Assembly (NCBI RefSeq): GCF_947487515.1
Contig: NZ_CANKWO010000001.1
Coordinates: 186,001-250,000 of the forward strand
Reading direction: 5' to 3'
From: an uncultured Litoreibacter sp.
Lineage (GTDB): Bacteria > Pseudomonadota > Alphaproteobacteria > Rhodobacterales > Rhodobacteraceae
DNA: 64,000 nt
The notes under the pieces are model-generated. The model saw nothing but the letters and a program-made list of their open reading frames with translations. It was not told the origin of the DNA and did no database searches. Below, piece by piece: positions 8,085-18,000 of this stretch; within the stretch, counting starts at the first letter, position 1, and each line of letters opens with the position of its first letter. A program made the translations under genes and the position numbers.

Positions 8085-10556
8085 CTATTCGCCCGACGGC
8101 ACCAGCGTGATTGTCCCCACGGAGCCTGCACGCGCCAACTCAGGGTCAAGCGACATCGGTACATATTCCCCGCGCCGCCACAGCACACCCAAATCATCGT
8201 AATGCCGTGACAGCGGGTGGCCCGACTGCCCCGTTGCCATCACGAACAACGAGCTATCAGGGTCGCCAAAATCATACACCCCACGGTAGCCCGCCGCATG
8301 AACGTTCTGAAACGGGTCCGGACCACTGCCGGACGTGCGCCCGCGCAGCAAGGTATTATCGCCACCAGAGGTGGATTGGCGAATGTTCACAAAGATCGAC
8401 AAGAAGGGTATTTTCCCCAGCACTTGGTGATCGTGGGTCGCCTCATGCGCATCCCCCCAACGCCAGCTTTCAATCGCCGCGCCGTATTTGTCGCTCAGCC
8501 AGACCAAGGCATCGTCCAACGCCAAACGTGAGATGTCGGTGCAGGTCTCGACCGGCGCAGATTGCAAAACATCGCACCACACGCCCGCATTGTCTGCGTT
8601 TCGGAAAACCCGCTCGATAAACAAAGGCTCCACATGGGTGAACTCGCTTTCCAGCGGCCCGATTTCATCGCGGATAAGGCGTGACTGCAACGCGCGCAGC
8701 CATGCAGAATAGATCAAGGGTTCAGGCAGATGTTCGGACATCTCGCCATTCCACTGCGCCATCAGCTCCAACGCTTTTTGGCGGCGACGCTCGGGCGTGC
8801 CATCGGGGGCGGCCTCTCCGGTAAACCACAGATCCCCAGCAATCAACGGAAGCAAGGAGCGCGCGGTGAATGACACCGTATCAAGCTGAGCGTCAATGAA
8901 ACTGTCGCGCGTATGAACCTGCCGCCCCAACATCAACCGACGCCAGCGCTGCACCCGCTGCGTATCGCCATAGGTATAGCTGACGTGATCGGGGAAGGGG
9001 CGTTCAACAACCTTGTTGTTTGTATTGCCCAAGATGCCACCGCTAGGGCGCGTGAACTGCGGGTTGGAGGCATAGGGCATCACACCCAGCCAGCGATTTT
9101 GCGCCAACCAACCCGGCGAGGGAATACGCCCGCGCGATTGATGCGCCGGATTGCGACGGGGCACATGGCCAATGGTTTTAAACGCGATGCCGTCTTGATC
9201 CACAATGGTCAGGTTCTGCGCGGGGGCCACATAGCCCTCACCGGCTGCGATGACGTCCTCTGCGGTGCTGGACTGCATGATCCGCAACGCCGCCTGAATG
9301 GAGGTGTCTTGATCCGTCAGCATCGTCCAGCTTAGCGCCGCCTCATGCCCCAAGGGGGTGATTGTGCCAAGATTGTAATGTGTATCGGGCAAGATCGGGC
9401 CATTGTCAGACCAGCGCATGTTGATGGTTTCGGATGGGGCGTCCTTTACCAAGATGATCGATTGCGCGGTCCTGAAACGTTTGTAGCCGTCAGCTGTGAG
9501 GTATTCGTCTGGGTTCTCGGGGTTCAATTTCTCGATCAGGAGATCTTGGTCATCCACATAGGCCGATGTCAGCCCCCAACCAACCTTGTCAGAGCGCCCG
9601 CTTAACACAACCGGCATGCCAGGAATGGTTCCGCCGATCACCCCACCCGACGCCAGATCCAGCCGAGCCAGATACCAAATTGACGGGGCCGACAGCCCCA
9701 AATGCGGGTCATTGGCCAGCAAGGTTCCCCCTGCAGCCGACCGCTCTGGCGCGGCCGCAAAGGCGTTAGAGGCGCCAGCCAATTCGCGCTCGGGGAAGGG
9801 CGATAGGAAGTTGCCTGTGTCACTGGTGGTATTCGCGGCATAGCGCGGGAGCCCAAGCCCGTGCATCAGGCCCGCGTAGTCCAGCGCCGCAATCCCTTGA
9901 CCCGGATTGTCGGGCAGAAGGTCACGCACCCGTTCGGGCTGCAGCACCAAGGAGGCCCGCGCGCGTACGACTTCTTCCTCCAGATGGCCCGATAGCTGCA
10001 ACGCCATGATCTTGATAATGGCGATGCTATCGGCGGGCTGCCATGGGGCAATCTGTGGGGAGAACACGAAGAATTCCGGTGCGCCGCGTCCAAGGGCCTC
10101 TTGGTTGACCGTGCGAAGCCACGCATTCACCCCCGCAGAATAGCTCTCTAAGGCGGCCAATGTATCCGCATCCTGCGCCTCGACCGAGCGTTGCGCCAAA
10201 CCGTAGACATCCAACCTGCGGATCAGTTTATCAACGTTCAACGTGCGTTCGCCAAACAGCTCGCTCAACCGCCCCTGAGCGGTGCGGCGCAGCATGGTCA
10301 TCTGCCACAGGCGGTCCTGCGCATGGGCAAACCCAAGTCCGTAATAAACGTCTTCATCGCGGTCAGCAAAGATATGCGGCACGCCGGAGTTATTGCGAAT
10401 GATCTCGACCTGCCCATGAAGGCCCGGCACGGTGTAATCCGCGTCATAATCGACCAACGACCGTGACGCGAGGTAATACACCCCCGCCAACGCCAGCCCC
10501 GAAAGCAGCGCAAGCAGCATGAAAAGCCGCAACGACCATTTGAAAACCAGACCCAT
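8085..10556 (-). CDS. Penicillin acylase family protein (Ntn hydrolase)
   Basis: Envelope amidase of the penicillin acylase / acyl-homoserine-lactone acylase family, 823 residues. An N-terminal hydrophobic segment (residues 8-30) serves as signal or anchor. The alpha-chain region shows HIFADRDEDVYYGLGFAHAQDRLWQM, a family hallmark (residues 61-86). The predicted autocatalytic N-terminal nucleophile of the beta chain is Ser263 in the motif GASNAF. The substrate cannot be read from sequence; beta-lactams, N-acyl amino acids or quorum-signal lactones are all possible. It converges with hflX and lies alone on the minus strand. The family is confident, the substrate is not. Confidence 0.88.
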   Translation of the reverse strand: MGLVFKWSLRLFMLLALLSGLALAGVYYLASRSLVDYDADYTVPGLHGQVEIIRNNSGVPHIFADRDEDVYYGLGFAHAQDRLWQMTMLRRTAQGRLSELFGERTLNVDKLIRRLDVYGLAQRSVEAQDADTLAALESYSAGVNAWLRTVNQEALGRGAPEFFVFSPQIAPWQPADSIAIIKIMALQLSGHLEEEVVRARASLVLQPERVRDLLPDNPGQGIAALDYAGLMHGLGLPRYAANTTSDTGNFLSPFPERELAGASNAFAAAPERSAAGGTLLANDPHLGLSAPSIWYLARLDLASGGVIGGTIPGMPVVLSGRSDKVGWGLTSAYVDDQDLLIEKLNPENPDEYLTADGYKRFRTAQSIILVKDAPSETINMRWSDNGPILPDTHYNLGTITPLGHEAALSWTMLTDQDTSIQAALRIMQSSTAEDVIAAGEGYVAPAQNLTIVDQDGIAFKTIGHVPRRNPAHQSRGRIPSPGWLAQNRWLGVMPYASNPQFTRPSGGILGNTNNKVVERPFPDHVSYTYGDTQRVQRWRRLMLGRQVHTRDSFIDAQLDTVSFTARSLLPLIAGDLWFTGEAAPDGTPERRRQKALELMAQWNGEMSEHLPEPLIYSAWLRALQSRLIRDEIGPLESEFTHVEPLFIERVFRNADNAGVWCDVLQSAPVETCTDISRLALDDALVWLSDKYGAAIESWRWGDAHEATHDHQVLGKIPFLSIFVNIRQSTSGGDNTLLRGRTSGSGPDPFQNVHAAGYRGVYDFGDPDSSLFVMATGQSGHPLSRHYDDLGVLWRRGEYVPMSLDPELARAGSVGTITLVPSGE

Positions 10557-10655
10557 CGACCCTCCGGAATTTGCGCCCTACTATTGACGCTTCAGCCCCT
10601 GTCGTTACATCGGTTGGCAGGCATAATCAAACAGATGAAACAGGGACTTCACAGA

Positions 10656-11534
10656 ATGGCAAAAGTTAGTTTTCTTGGACTGGGCGTAATGGGGTATCCG
10701 ATGGCCGGACATCTTGCCAAAGCGGGCCATGACGTCACCGTTTACAACCGCACCACCGCCAAGGCCGAAAAATGGGTGGCAGAGCAGGGCGGCCGTTTCG
10801 CCGTCACCCCGCGCGAAGCCGCACAGGGGGCTGATTTCGTGATGGCCTGTGTCGGGAACGACGATGACTTGCGCTCGGTCTGTTTGGGGGAGGATGGCGC
10901 ATTTGCAGGCATGGACGCTGGCACTATCTTTGTCGATCACACCACCGTATCCGCCAAGGTCACCCGTGAACTCTATGCCGATGCCGACAACAAGCAAATC
11001 TGTTTTGTTGATGCGCCGGTCTCCGGAGGCCAAGCGGGGGCCGAAAATGGCCAACTCGGGGTTATGTGCGGTGGCGATCAGGGCGCCTATGACCGCGCCG
11101 AGCCGATCATCAACGTCTACGCCAAAGCCTGCAAACGCATGGGCGACAACGGGGCGGGCCAATTGACCAAGATGGTCAACCAGATTTGCATCGCAGGCGT
11201 GGTGCAGGGCCTGTCCGAGGCGCTTCACTTCGCCGACAAAGCCGGACTGGACGGCAAGGCAGTGGTCGAGGTTATCTCCCAAGGGGCCGCTGGATCATGG
11301 CAGATGTCCAACCGCTATGAAACCATGGTGGACAATGAATTCGACCACGGGTTTGCCGTAGACTGGATGCGCAAGGATTTGGGCATTTGCCTTGATACGG
11401 CCGACGAGAATGGCGCGTCCTTGCCGCTGACCGCCTTGGTGGATCAATTCTACAAGGACGTCCAAAAAATGGGCGGTGGTCGTTGGGACACCTCATCCCT
11501 GATCCAACGTCTACGGGCGCTGGATCACGCCTGA
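10656..11534 (+). CDS. NAD(P)-dependent beta-hydroxyacid dehydrogenase (3-hydroxyisobutyrate dehydrogenase family)
   Basis: Cytoplasmic oxidoreductase of 292 residues. It begins with the Rossmann motif GLGVMGYPMAGHL, has the family's substrate signature DAPVSGGQAGAENG near residue 120, and the catalytic-Lys region GAGQLTKMVNQI near residue 168. Members act on 3-hydroxyisobutyrate, tartronate semialdehyde or similar acids; which one applies here is not clear. The ATG at 10656 is chosen because the Rossmann strand then starts at residue 2; an in-frame ATG at 10635 is the alternative. It is divergent from the penicillin acylase gene. Confidence 0.88.
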   Translation: MAKVSFLGLGVMGYPMAGHLAKAGHDVTVYNRTTAKAEKWVAEQGGRFAVTPREAAQGADFVMACVGNDDDLRSVCLGEDGAFAGMDAGTIFVDHTTVSAKVTRELYADADNKQICFVDAPVSGGQAGAENGQLGVMCGGDQGAYDRAEPIINVYAKACKRMGDNGAGQLTKMVNQICIAGVVQGLSEALHFADKAGLDGKAVVEVISQGAAGSWQMSNRYETMVDNEFDHGFAVDWMRKDLGICLDTADENGASLPLTALVDQFYKDVQKMGGGRWDTSSLIQRLRALDHA

Positions 11535-11554
11535 ACCTGCCCCCAAAAGCCCTG

Positions 11555-11586
11555 TTGAAGCGCCGCGATCTAAATCTGCGCTTCAA
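11555..11586 (+). terminator. Possible terminator hairpin after the dehydrogenase gene
   Basis: TTGAAGCGC (11555-11563) pairs with GCGCTTCAA (11578-11586) around a 14-nt loop, 20 bp after the dehydrogenase stop. It is followed by TTAACC rather than a full T tract, so termination strength is doubtful. Confidence 0.4.
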
Positions 11587-11627
11587 TTAACCTTAGGATA
11601 AGACGCAAGCCTCATAGTTGGTGCTCT

Positions 11628-12221
11628 ATGAGGTGTCGTATTGTGCTTAGATCAATCACGCTATGTGGTCTTTTATTCTGTGTGTTCAGCACGGGCCCAG
11701 CGGCCTCCGCGCCCGAGGCCCAGTGCAAACATGAAATCATGCAGGACGGTGTTTGTGTTTACAGGCTGGCCGCCGACGCGAGTTTGAACGCCCCAAAGGG
11801 CGCTTTGCCACGCGCTGGCTCAATCACCCCAAAAAGCCACAGTTTTTCAATGCAGGGGGGCAATATGATTGCGCTGAAGATACTGTTGGGATCTCTGATA
11901 CTCATCATCCTGTGGCGACTTACGCGTCGCAGTGATCTGCGGCATAGCTGCAGGATTCCGGTGCAGGTCATGTGCCTAAATCAATGCAAATTGACCCATA
12001 TGGCCGATTTGGGGCGTCAGGGCTGCAAAATCGATGTCATCACTATCGGCGAACCCGGAATGCACGTCGAGCTGACCTTTTGCGGCATCTCCGTCCCCGC
12101 CGAAATCATATGGCGGAATTCGCAGTTTGCAGGGCTGGAATTCGAAAGACGTCTGAGCGTGCAAATGCTAAAGAATGCTCTTGCGTTTGAAGATCACGCT
12201 ACACTGCACAAGCGCATCTAG
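11628..12221 (+). CDS. PilZ-like domain membrane protein
   Basis: Protein of 197 residues. Residues 1-28 look like a signal peptide ending in AAS-A, followed by a short Cys-containing stretch (C33, C43). A second hydrophobic segment spans about 80-96, and a PilZ-like domain covers 104-185. The PilZ signatures are an RxxxR at 105-109 (RHSCR) and a degenerate DxSxxG at 127-132 (DLGRQG, with Gly for Ser), so c-di-GMP binding is plausible but not assured. An in-frame ATG at 11865 carries a much better ribosome site (AGGGGGG, 4 nt away) and would yield only the membrane-PilZ part of 118 residues. Which start is used is open. Confidence 0.65.
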   Translation: MRCRIVLRSITLCGLLFCVFSTGPAASAPEAQCKHEIMQDGVCVYRLAADASLNAPKGALPRAGSITPKSHSFSMQGGNMIALKILLGSLILIILWRLTRRSDLRHSCRIPVQVMCLNQCKLTHMADLGRQGCKIDVITIGEPGMHVELTFCGISVPAEIIWRNSQFAGLEFERRLSVQMLKNALAFEDHATLHKRI

Positions 12222-12242
12222 GGGCAAAGACCCCGATGTGAG

Positions 12243-12271
12243 GCCGCCATAGCTGACTGGGCTATGACGGC
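12243..12271. terminator. Hairpin between convergent genes
   Basis: GCCGCCATAGC (12243-12253) pairs with GCTATGACGGC (12261-12271) with one mismatch and a 7-nt loop. It lies between the stops of the PilZ-like gene (+) and the YSC84-type gene (-). On the plus strand it is followed by AGCTTTGTT, a weak T-rich run. Confidence 0.5.
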
Positions 12272-12278
12272 AGCTTTG

Positions 12279-12836
12279 TTACGGAATGATACGGTTGTAT
12301 TTATTGCCTTCAATCTGCGCACCAGCGATCAAACCGGACTGACCAAAGACAACTGCAATGACAGGTGTCAGCGCCGTAGTGGTATCAACACCTAGGTTTC
12401 CAGCGTCATTTGCCACTGCAAAGCGCGCATCTGCGCCCAATGTCCAGCCTGGGGACCTGCGAAAATCTGACAATGCCTGTTCGGTCATGAAGAACAATGC
12501 GTGCGAATATTGCTGCGCGCCGATCTGGAAGCCGAAGCTTGCAGCGGTTGTTGAATAGTAATCAACGGTGACATCGTTCACCCGCAAAGCACCACGCCCA
12601 TAGGATCCGCCAACACCGAAGCCCGCCTCTGAAACCAGTGGCATCATCAAAATGCCAACCGCCTTATTCGACAGATCGGTCGTTCCACCGACGTTATTAT
12701 ACATAAAATCCAATGCGCTATCCACACGCGCGTCGATCTTGCCGCCGCCTTGTGAATTGACGCCATTGCCGCATGCCGCAAGCAAAGTCGCGCTACCAGA
12801 GGTCGCAAGAAAATTGCGCCGAGAAAGAATGCTCAT
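12279..12836 (-). CDS. YSC84-domain lipoprotein (Tat/lipobox signal)
   Basis: Predicted exported lipoprotein of 185 residues. The N-terminus has a twin-arginine pair (SRRNFL, residues 5-10) and a lipobox LLAAC with Cys21. The mature part carries the Ysc84 domain (DUF500): KAVGILMMPLVSEAGFGVGGSYGRGAL and DYYSTTAASFGFQIGAQ are typical. The domain binds lipids or actin in eukaryotes; its bacterial role is unknown. It stands alone, with a 128-bp gap upstream before the next minus-strand gene, so it likely has its own promoter. Confidence 0.82.
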   Translation of the reverse strand: MSILSRRNFLATSGSATLLAACGNGVNSQGGGKIDARVDSALDFMYNNVGGTTDLSNKAVGILMMPLVSEAGFGVGGSYGRGALRVNDVTVDYYSTTAASFGFQIGAQQYSHALFFMTEQALSDFRRSPGWTLGADARFAVANDAGNLGVDTTTALTPVIAVVFGQSGLIAGAQIEGNKYNRIIP

Positions 12837-12964
12837 GAGTTCCGCCTATATATAATTTACTGCCGTTGGCCTCTGAAATCGGGCCTTGTGGATAAAATAC
12901 GGCATGATCCGCACCTTGTCACGCGAATTGAGCACGGCACGGCGGTAGATTGCCGAAAGTTTGA

Positions 12965-13351
12965 TCAGCCTTTTTCAGCGTAAACTTGCAAAATGGCGGC
13001 ATAGGCGTCGGGTGGGGCTAAGGAAAACACCCCTGCATTCCCCGCATCAAATGCCGTGCGCCATGTCGTGTATCCCTCACGAAAGCCCTCGGGGGATGAC
13101 ACGCCATCCAACACCAACTCCGCCGTATTGTCCGAGTTGAACGCGGTCTCGGCAATTGGCGCGTGCTCGACTTGCGGCCAATCCAGTTTGCGAGCTTCCT
13201 CGCTCGGGGTCATCGACACCGATAGCACCGCGCAATTGGACGGATCCGCGCCCAAGTCACCGGCCGTATCAATACAGCCGATGGTCACGATCAGTTGCGG
13301 ATGATCTTCAGTCTCAGCAAAGCTCCAGACTTGTCCTGCCGCAAAGATCAT
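12965..13351 (-). CDS. Conserved hypothetical protein overlapping hemB
   Basis: Soluble 128-residue protein without signal peptide or membrane segment. It is acidic, with no motif I recognise; the start reads MIFAAGQVWSFAETEDHPQ. Its ATG overlaps the hemB stop by 4 nt (ATGA), so its translation is coupled to hemB, and a link to tetrapyrrole synthesis or simple co-expression is possible. No function is assigned. Confidence 0.75.
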   Translation of the reverse strand: MIFAAGQVWSFAETEDHPQLIVTIGCIDTAGDLGADPSNCAVLSVSMTPSEEARKLDWPQVEHAPIAETAFNSDNTAELVLDGVSSPEGFREGYTTWRTAFDAGNAGVFSLAPPDAYAAILQVYAEKG

Positions 13352-14352
13352 GCGCCCAGCAACTTTGCGACCCTTGGTGCGAAATAGGTCAGGATTCCAT
13401 CGCAGCCCGCGCGCTTGAAGGCCATCAGGCTTTCCATCATCACCTGTTCCTCGTTGATCCAGCCATTGGCACCGGCCCCCATGATCATCGCGTATTCGCC
13501 GCTGACCTGATAGGCATAGGTTGGGGCGCCAAACTGGTCTTTGACGCGGCGGCAGATGTCCAGATAGGGCAGGCCGGGTTTGACCATGACCATATCCGCG
13601 CCCTCAGACAGATCACGTGCGACCAACCGCAGGGCTTCATCCGAATTGGCGGGATTCATCTGATAGGTTTTCTTGTCGCCAACCAAAGCCCCCGACGCCC
13701 CCAGCGCATCGCGGAACGGGCCATAAAAGGCAGAGGCATATTTGGCAGAATAGCTAAGGATTGCGACGTCTTGGAAACCATCGGCCTCCAAGGCGCGGCG
13801 CATCGCCCCGATGCGACCATCCATCATGTCAGACGGCCCGATAATATCCGCACCCGCAGCGGCCTGCGCAAGCGTCATTTTGACCAAAGCCTCTACGGTT
13901 TCGTCATTCACAATTGTGCCGTCGCGCACAAAGCCGTCGTGCCCATTGGCGTTATAGGGGTCCAATGCGACATCTGTCATAATCGCGATGTCCGGCACCG
14001 CGGCTTTGATCGCAGCCGTTGCGCGGTTGGACAGGTTGTCAGGGGACCACGCCAAGGCGCAATCCTCAGTCCGCGAGGCATCATCCGTATATGGAAAAAT
14101 GCAGATCGCCGGAATCCCCAGATCATGTGCCTCCTTGGCGGCCAATACGGCCCGATCAACCGTCAACCGCATGACCCCCGGCATGGACGGGATGGCGTAG
14201 CTGTCGTTTTGCCCTTCCATCACAAAGATCGGCCAGATCAGATCATTCACGCTCAAGGTGTTTTCAGCCGCCAAGCCGCGTAAGGCAGCTGTACGACGCA
14301 AACGGCGCAGGCGCGTCATCGGGAAGGGCGCATTTACGGGCGTGATGGACAT
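13348..14352 (-). CDS. hemB: Delta-aminolevulinic acid dehydratase (porphobilinogen synthase)
   Basis: Condenses two 5-aminolevulinate molecules into porphobilinogen, the first common step of heme and bacteriochlorophyll synthesis. The 334-residue protein contains MVKPGLPYLD with the Schiff-base region and YAKYASAFYGPFRDA around the first active-site Lys. The metal-site segment reads DVALDPYNANGHDGFV: the Cys residues of zinc enzymes are replaced, marking this as the Mg/K-dependent class typical of alphaproteobacteria. The start at 14352 is chosen because MSITPVNAPFPMTRLRRLRR matches the family's N-terminus; longer in-frame starts exist upstream. It is followed by an overlapping small gene. 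Confidence 0.95.
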   Translation of the reverse strand: MSITPVNAPFPMTRLRRLRRTAALRGLAAENTLSVNDLIWPIFVMEGQNDSYAIPSMPGVMRLTVDRAVLAAKEAHDLGIPAICIFPYTDDASRTEDCALAWSPDNLSNRATAAIKAAVPDIAIMTDVALDPYNANGHDGFVRDGTIVNDETVEALVKMTLAQAAAGADIIGPSDMMDGRIGAMRRALEADGFQDVAILSYSAKYASAFYGPFRDALGASGALVGDKKTYQMNPANSDEALRLVARDLSEGADMVMVKPGLPYLDICRRVKDQFGAPTYAYQVSGEYAMIMGAGANGWINEEQVMMESLMAFKRAGCDGILTYFAPRVAKLLGA

Positions 14353-14512
14353 GAAAATTTGGCCTCCAAAGAGCAACATTTCTCCAGTGGTGGCATGATT
14401 GACACCGCGCCTCAAGCCCTTGGCCCAAAATCGCATTGGCCGGTCTTTTCATCGCCTCAATCCCCGACTAGGGTGCAGCCTCACACTGACCCCACCAATG
14501 AGGCGCCCAAGC

Positions 14513-15034
14513 GTGGATATTTACTCAACGGTCTTCGAGCTTATCGACATGCGCTCTTTCTCAAACCTGTGGTTCTGGATCACATTGGCCTATGTTTGGT
14601 CTGCCGCGTCGCATTACGTGATTGGTGTGCCCTATGATATGGTCGCACGGGCGACGAAATACGGCGGTCAAGTGGATCAGGACTTGAAGGATTTGGTGCG
14701 CAGCAATGCCAACCGGTTTACCTTTATCGCCGATAATTCGGGCATCTGGTTGGTGGGTTTCGGCTTTTTCATCCTGACCGCGCTGGCGCTTTTGGGGTTC
14801 TATTACAAGCTGGAGTTCAGTCAGGCGCTGTTCCTGATCTTCGCGCCCTTGTCGCTGGTTTTCGCGCTTTCGGTGCGATGTGCGCGGCGCATCGATCACA
14901 CTTCCCTTGCAGATATTCGCATGAAGCTGCGGCGGCAACGACTGGCCATCCAAGTCATTGGCATGTTGTCGATCCTTGTGACGTCCATGTGGGGGATGCT
15001 TCATAATCTGTCTGTAGGTGTGCTGGGCGGTTGA
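14513..15034 (+). CDS. Small integral membrane protein of the Rhodobacteraceae (often labelled SufBCD component)
   Basis: Protein of 173 residues with about four hydrophobic segments: WFWITLAYVWSAASHYVIG, the Trp-Leu-Val-rich stretch near residue 80, FLIFAPLSLVFALSV and a C-terminal segment. A charged loop carries DMVARATKYGGQVDQDLKDL. I recall homologues in this family being labelled component of SufBCD complex, but nothing in the sequence or the neighbourhood (hemB, mfd) supports an Fe-S assembly role. The GTG at 14513 is preferred over upstream ATGs because GAGG lies 9 nt before it and the protein then starts just before the conserved MRSFSNLWFW segment. Confidence 0.7.
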   Translation: MDIYSTVFELIDMRSFSNLWFWITLAYVWSAASHYVIGVPYDMVARATKYGGQVDQDLKDLVRSNANRFTFIADNSGIWLVGFGFFILTALALLGFYYKLEFSQALFLIFAPLSLVFALSVRCARRIDHTSLADIRMKLRRQRLAIQVIGMLSILVTSMWGMLHNLSVGVLGG

Positions 15035-15065
15035 CACCCGCGCCTCATGACATAGGTCATCGGCC

Positions 15066-18000
15066 ATGAATATGATCACAGTTTCCGGTGCCCCCGAAGG
15101 GTTTGATGCTCGACTGCTTCTAAAAGAGCTGGAACGCGGCCCCGTTATCCATGTGGCCCGCGATGACAAACGCATGCAAGCGATGCGCACAGCCTTGCGC
15201 TTTTTCGCCCCTAACGTCCCCGTGCTGGATTTCCCCGCGTGGGATTGCCTGCCATATGATCGTGTCTCGCCAAATGCGGATGTGGCGGCGGCGCGGATGG
15301 CGACATTGGCAGGGCTGGCCAGCGGAATTCCCGGCCCGTTCATTTTGTTGACAACTTTGGCGGCGGCATCCCAATACGTGCCCGCGCGCACTGTGCTCGA
15401 AGGGGCGTCCTTCGTCGCGGAAGTCGACCGCCAGATCAACGAAAAGTCCCTGCGCGACTATCTTGTGCGGATGGGCTTCACCCAAAGCCCCACAGTAATG
15501 GAGCCCGGAGACTACGCCATTCGGGGGGGGATTATCGACATCTTCCCACCGGGCGAAACCGGCCCGATCCGTCTTGATCTGTTTGGAGATGTTCTGGATG
15601 GAATCCGGCGATTTGATCCGGCCAGCCAACGCACCACCGAAAAGCTCAACCGTGTGGAGCTGGCCCCCGTCTCAGAAGTTATTCTGGACGAGGCGGCCAT
15701 CACAAGGTTCCGGCAAAACTACCGCATAGAATTTGGCGCGGCAGGGACCGACGACCCATTGTACGAAGCCGTGTCTGCAGGCCGAAAGCATCAAGGCATC
15801 GAGCATTGGCTGCCGTTCTTTCATCAGTCCTTGGAAACCGTTTTTGACTATCTGCCGGATGCCATAGTTGTGCTGGACGACAAGTCCGAACCCGCCCGCA
15901 TCTCTCGCTGGGAAGGAATAGCAGACCAATATGACAATCGTGCAGAAGCCCTGAAGTCCAAGGCTCGCGTCGACAGCGTCTATAAACCGGTGCCGCCGCA
16001 TTTGCTGTATCTCGACAATGACGCGTTTCAATCTACCTTGAAGGGCAAACGCGTCTTGCAATTGGCAAGCCTTCCCCAAGCCACCGGAGCAGGTGTCACC
16101 GATGCGGGCGGGCGGATCGGGCGCAACTTCGCCCCCGAGAGACAAGCCGAAGATCGCAACATATTCAACGCACTCGCGGATCATGTTAATGAACTTCGTG
16201 ACGGGCGATCTGTGATCGTCGCCAGTTTTTCCGAAGGGGCGCGGGAACGGCTCAGCGGCTTACTTGAAGACCAAGACATTCGCGACGCCAAACAGGTGAC
16301 CTCCTTTAAGGATGTCGGGGAGCAAGGGGTCTATCTGACCGTTTGGGCATTGGAGGAAGGGTTCACCGCCGCGGGTCTTGCGGTGATCTCGGAGCAAGAT
16401 GTGCTGGGCGACCGCCTGATCCGCCGCGCCAAGAAAGCCAAGCGGGCAGAGAACTTCCTTACCGAAACCCAAGGCTTGTCTTTGGGCGAGCTGATCGTCC
16501 ATGTCGATCACGGGATTGGCCGCTATATCGGCCTTGAAACCGTTACCGCAGCCGGCGCGCCCCACGAGTGCATTTTGCTGGAGTACTCAGGCGGGGACCG
16601 GCTGTATCTTCCGGTTGAAAACGTCGAACTCCTGTCGCGATATGGCCATGAAGAAGGCCTGCTGGACAAATTGGGGGGCGGGGCTTGGCAGGCCAAGAAA
16701 GCCCGTCTGAAACAGCGCATCCGTGACATGGCAGACAGGTTGATCCGCATCGCAGCCGAGCGGGAGCTGCGGCGCGCCCCGATTTTGGAAGCTCCGCAGG
16801 ACATGTGGGAGGCCTTCTGCGCAAGGTTCCCCTATGAAGAAACCGAAGATCAGCTGACGTCCATTGAAGCCGTGATGGATGACCTCGCCAAAGGCCGTCC
16901 GATGGACCGATTGGTCTGCGGCGATGTGGGCTTTGGCAAAACCGAGGTCGCGATGCGCGCGGCCTTCATCGCCGCCGCAAGTGGCATGCAGGTGGCTGTG
17001 GTCGCACCGACGACGCTTTTGTCGCGTCAGCATACCCAAAGCTTTCAAGAGCGCTTTCGCGGCTTCCCGATCAATGTGCGGCAACTGTCACGCTTTGTAA
17101 GCGCGAAGGACGCGAGCGAGACCCGCAAAGGGCTGGCCGATGGAACCATTGACATCGTCGTGGGGACCCATGCGGTATTGTCCAAACAGGTGCATATCAA
17201 AAACCTAGGCTTGTTGATTATTGATGAGGAACAACACTTTGGCGTGCAGCACAAAGAGCGCCTCAAGCAGTTGCGCTCTGATATTCACGTGCTGACGCTC
17301 TCGGCCACTCCGATCCCGCGCACCTTGCAGTTGTCTTTGTCGGGCGTGCGTGAATTGTCGATCATTGGCACGCCGCCCGTGGACCGATTGGCGATCCGAA
17401 CCTATGTATCCGAATTCGACACGGTCACTATCCGCGAAGCCCTGTTACGTGAACATTATCGCGGCGGGCAAAGTTTCTATGTGGTGCCACGCGTCTCGGA
17501 CCTGCCTGATGTTGAAGCATGGTTGAAGGAACATGTGCCGGAGGTGTCCTATCTTGTGGCCAACGGTCAAATGGCACCTGGTGAATTGGACAGCCGCATG
17601 AACGCCTTCTACGACGGCAAATATGACGTGCTTCTGGCCACCACAATTGTTGAGTCCGGCATCGACATTCCAACCGCCAACACCATGATCATACACCGCG
17701 CCGATATGTTCGGGCTTAGCCAGCTGTATCAAATTCGCGGGCGGGTCGGGCGCTCCAAGACCCGTGCTTATGCATATCTGACGACAAAGCCCCGCCAGAA
17801 ACTGACCAGCACCGCCGAGAAACGTTTGCGCGTCCTCGGCTCCATCGACAGCCTCGGGGCGGGCTTTAACATCGCCAGCCAAGACCTTGATATCAGGGGC
17901 GCAGGCAATGTTCTGGGCGAAGAGCAATCCGGCAATATGCGCGAAGTGGGCTTTGAGCTTTACCAATCCATGCTGGAAGAGGCCGTCGCCAAGATCCGGT

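Noticed and set aside
10584-10655. Longer start for the beta-hydroxyacid dehydrogenase
   Set aside because: Starts upstream of 10656 would put extra residues before the Rossmann strand, unlike the family.
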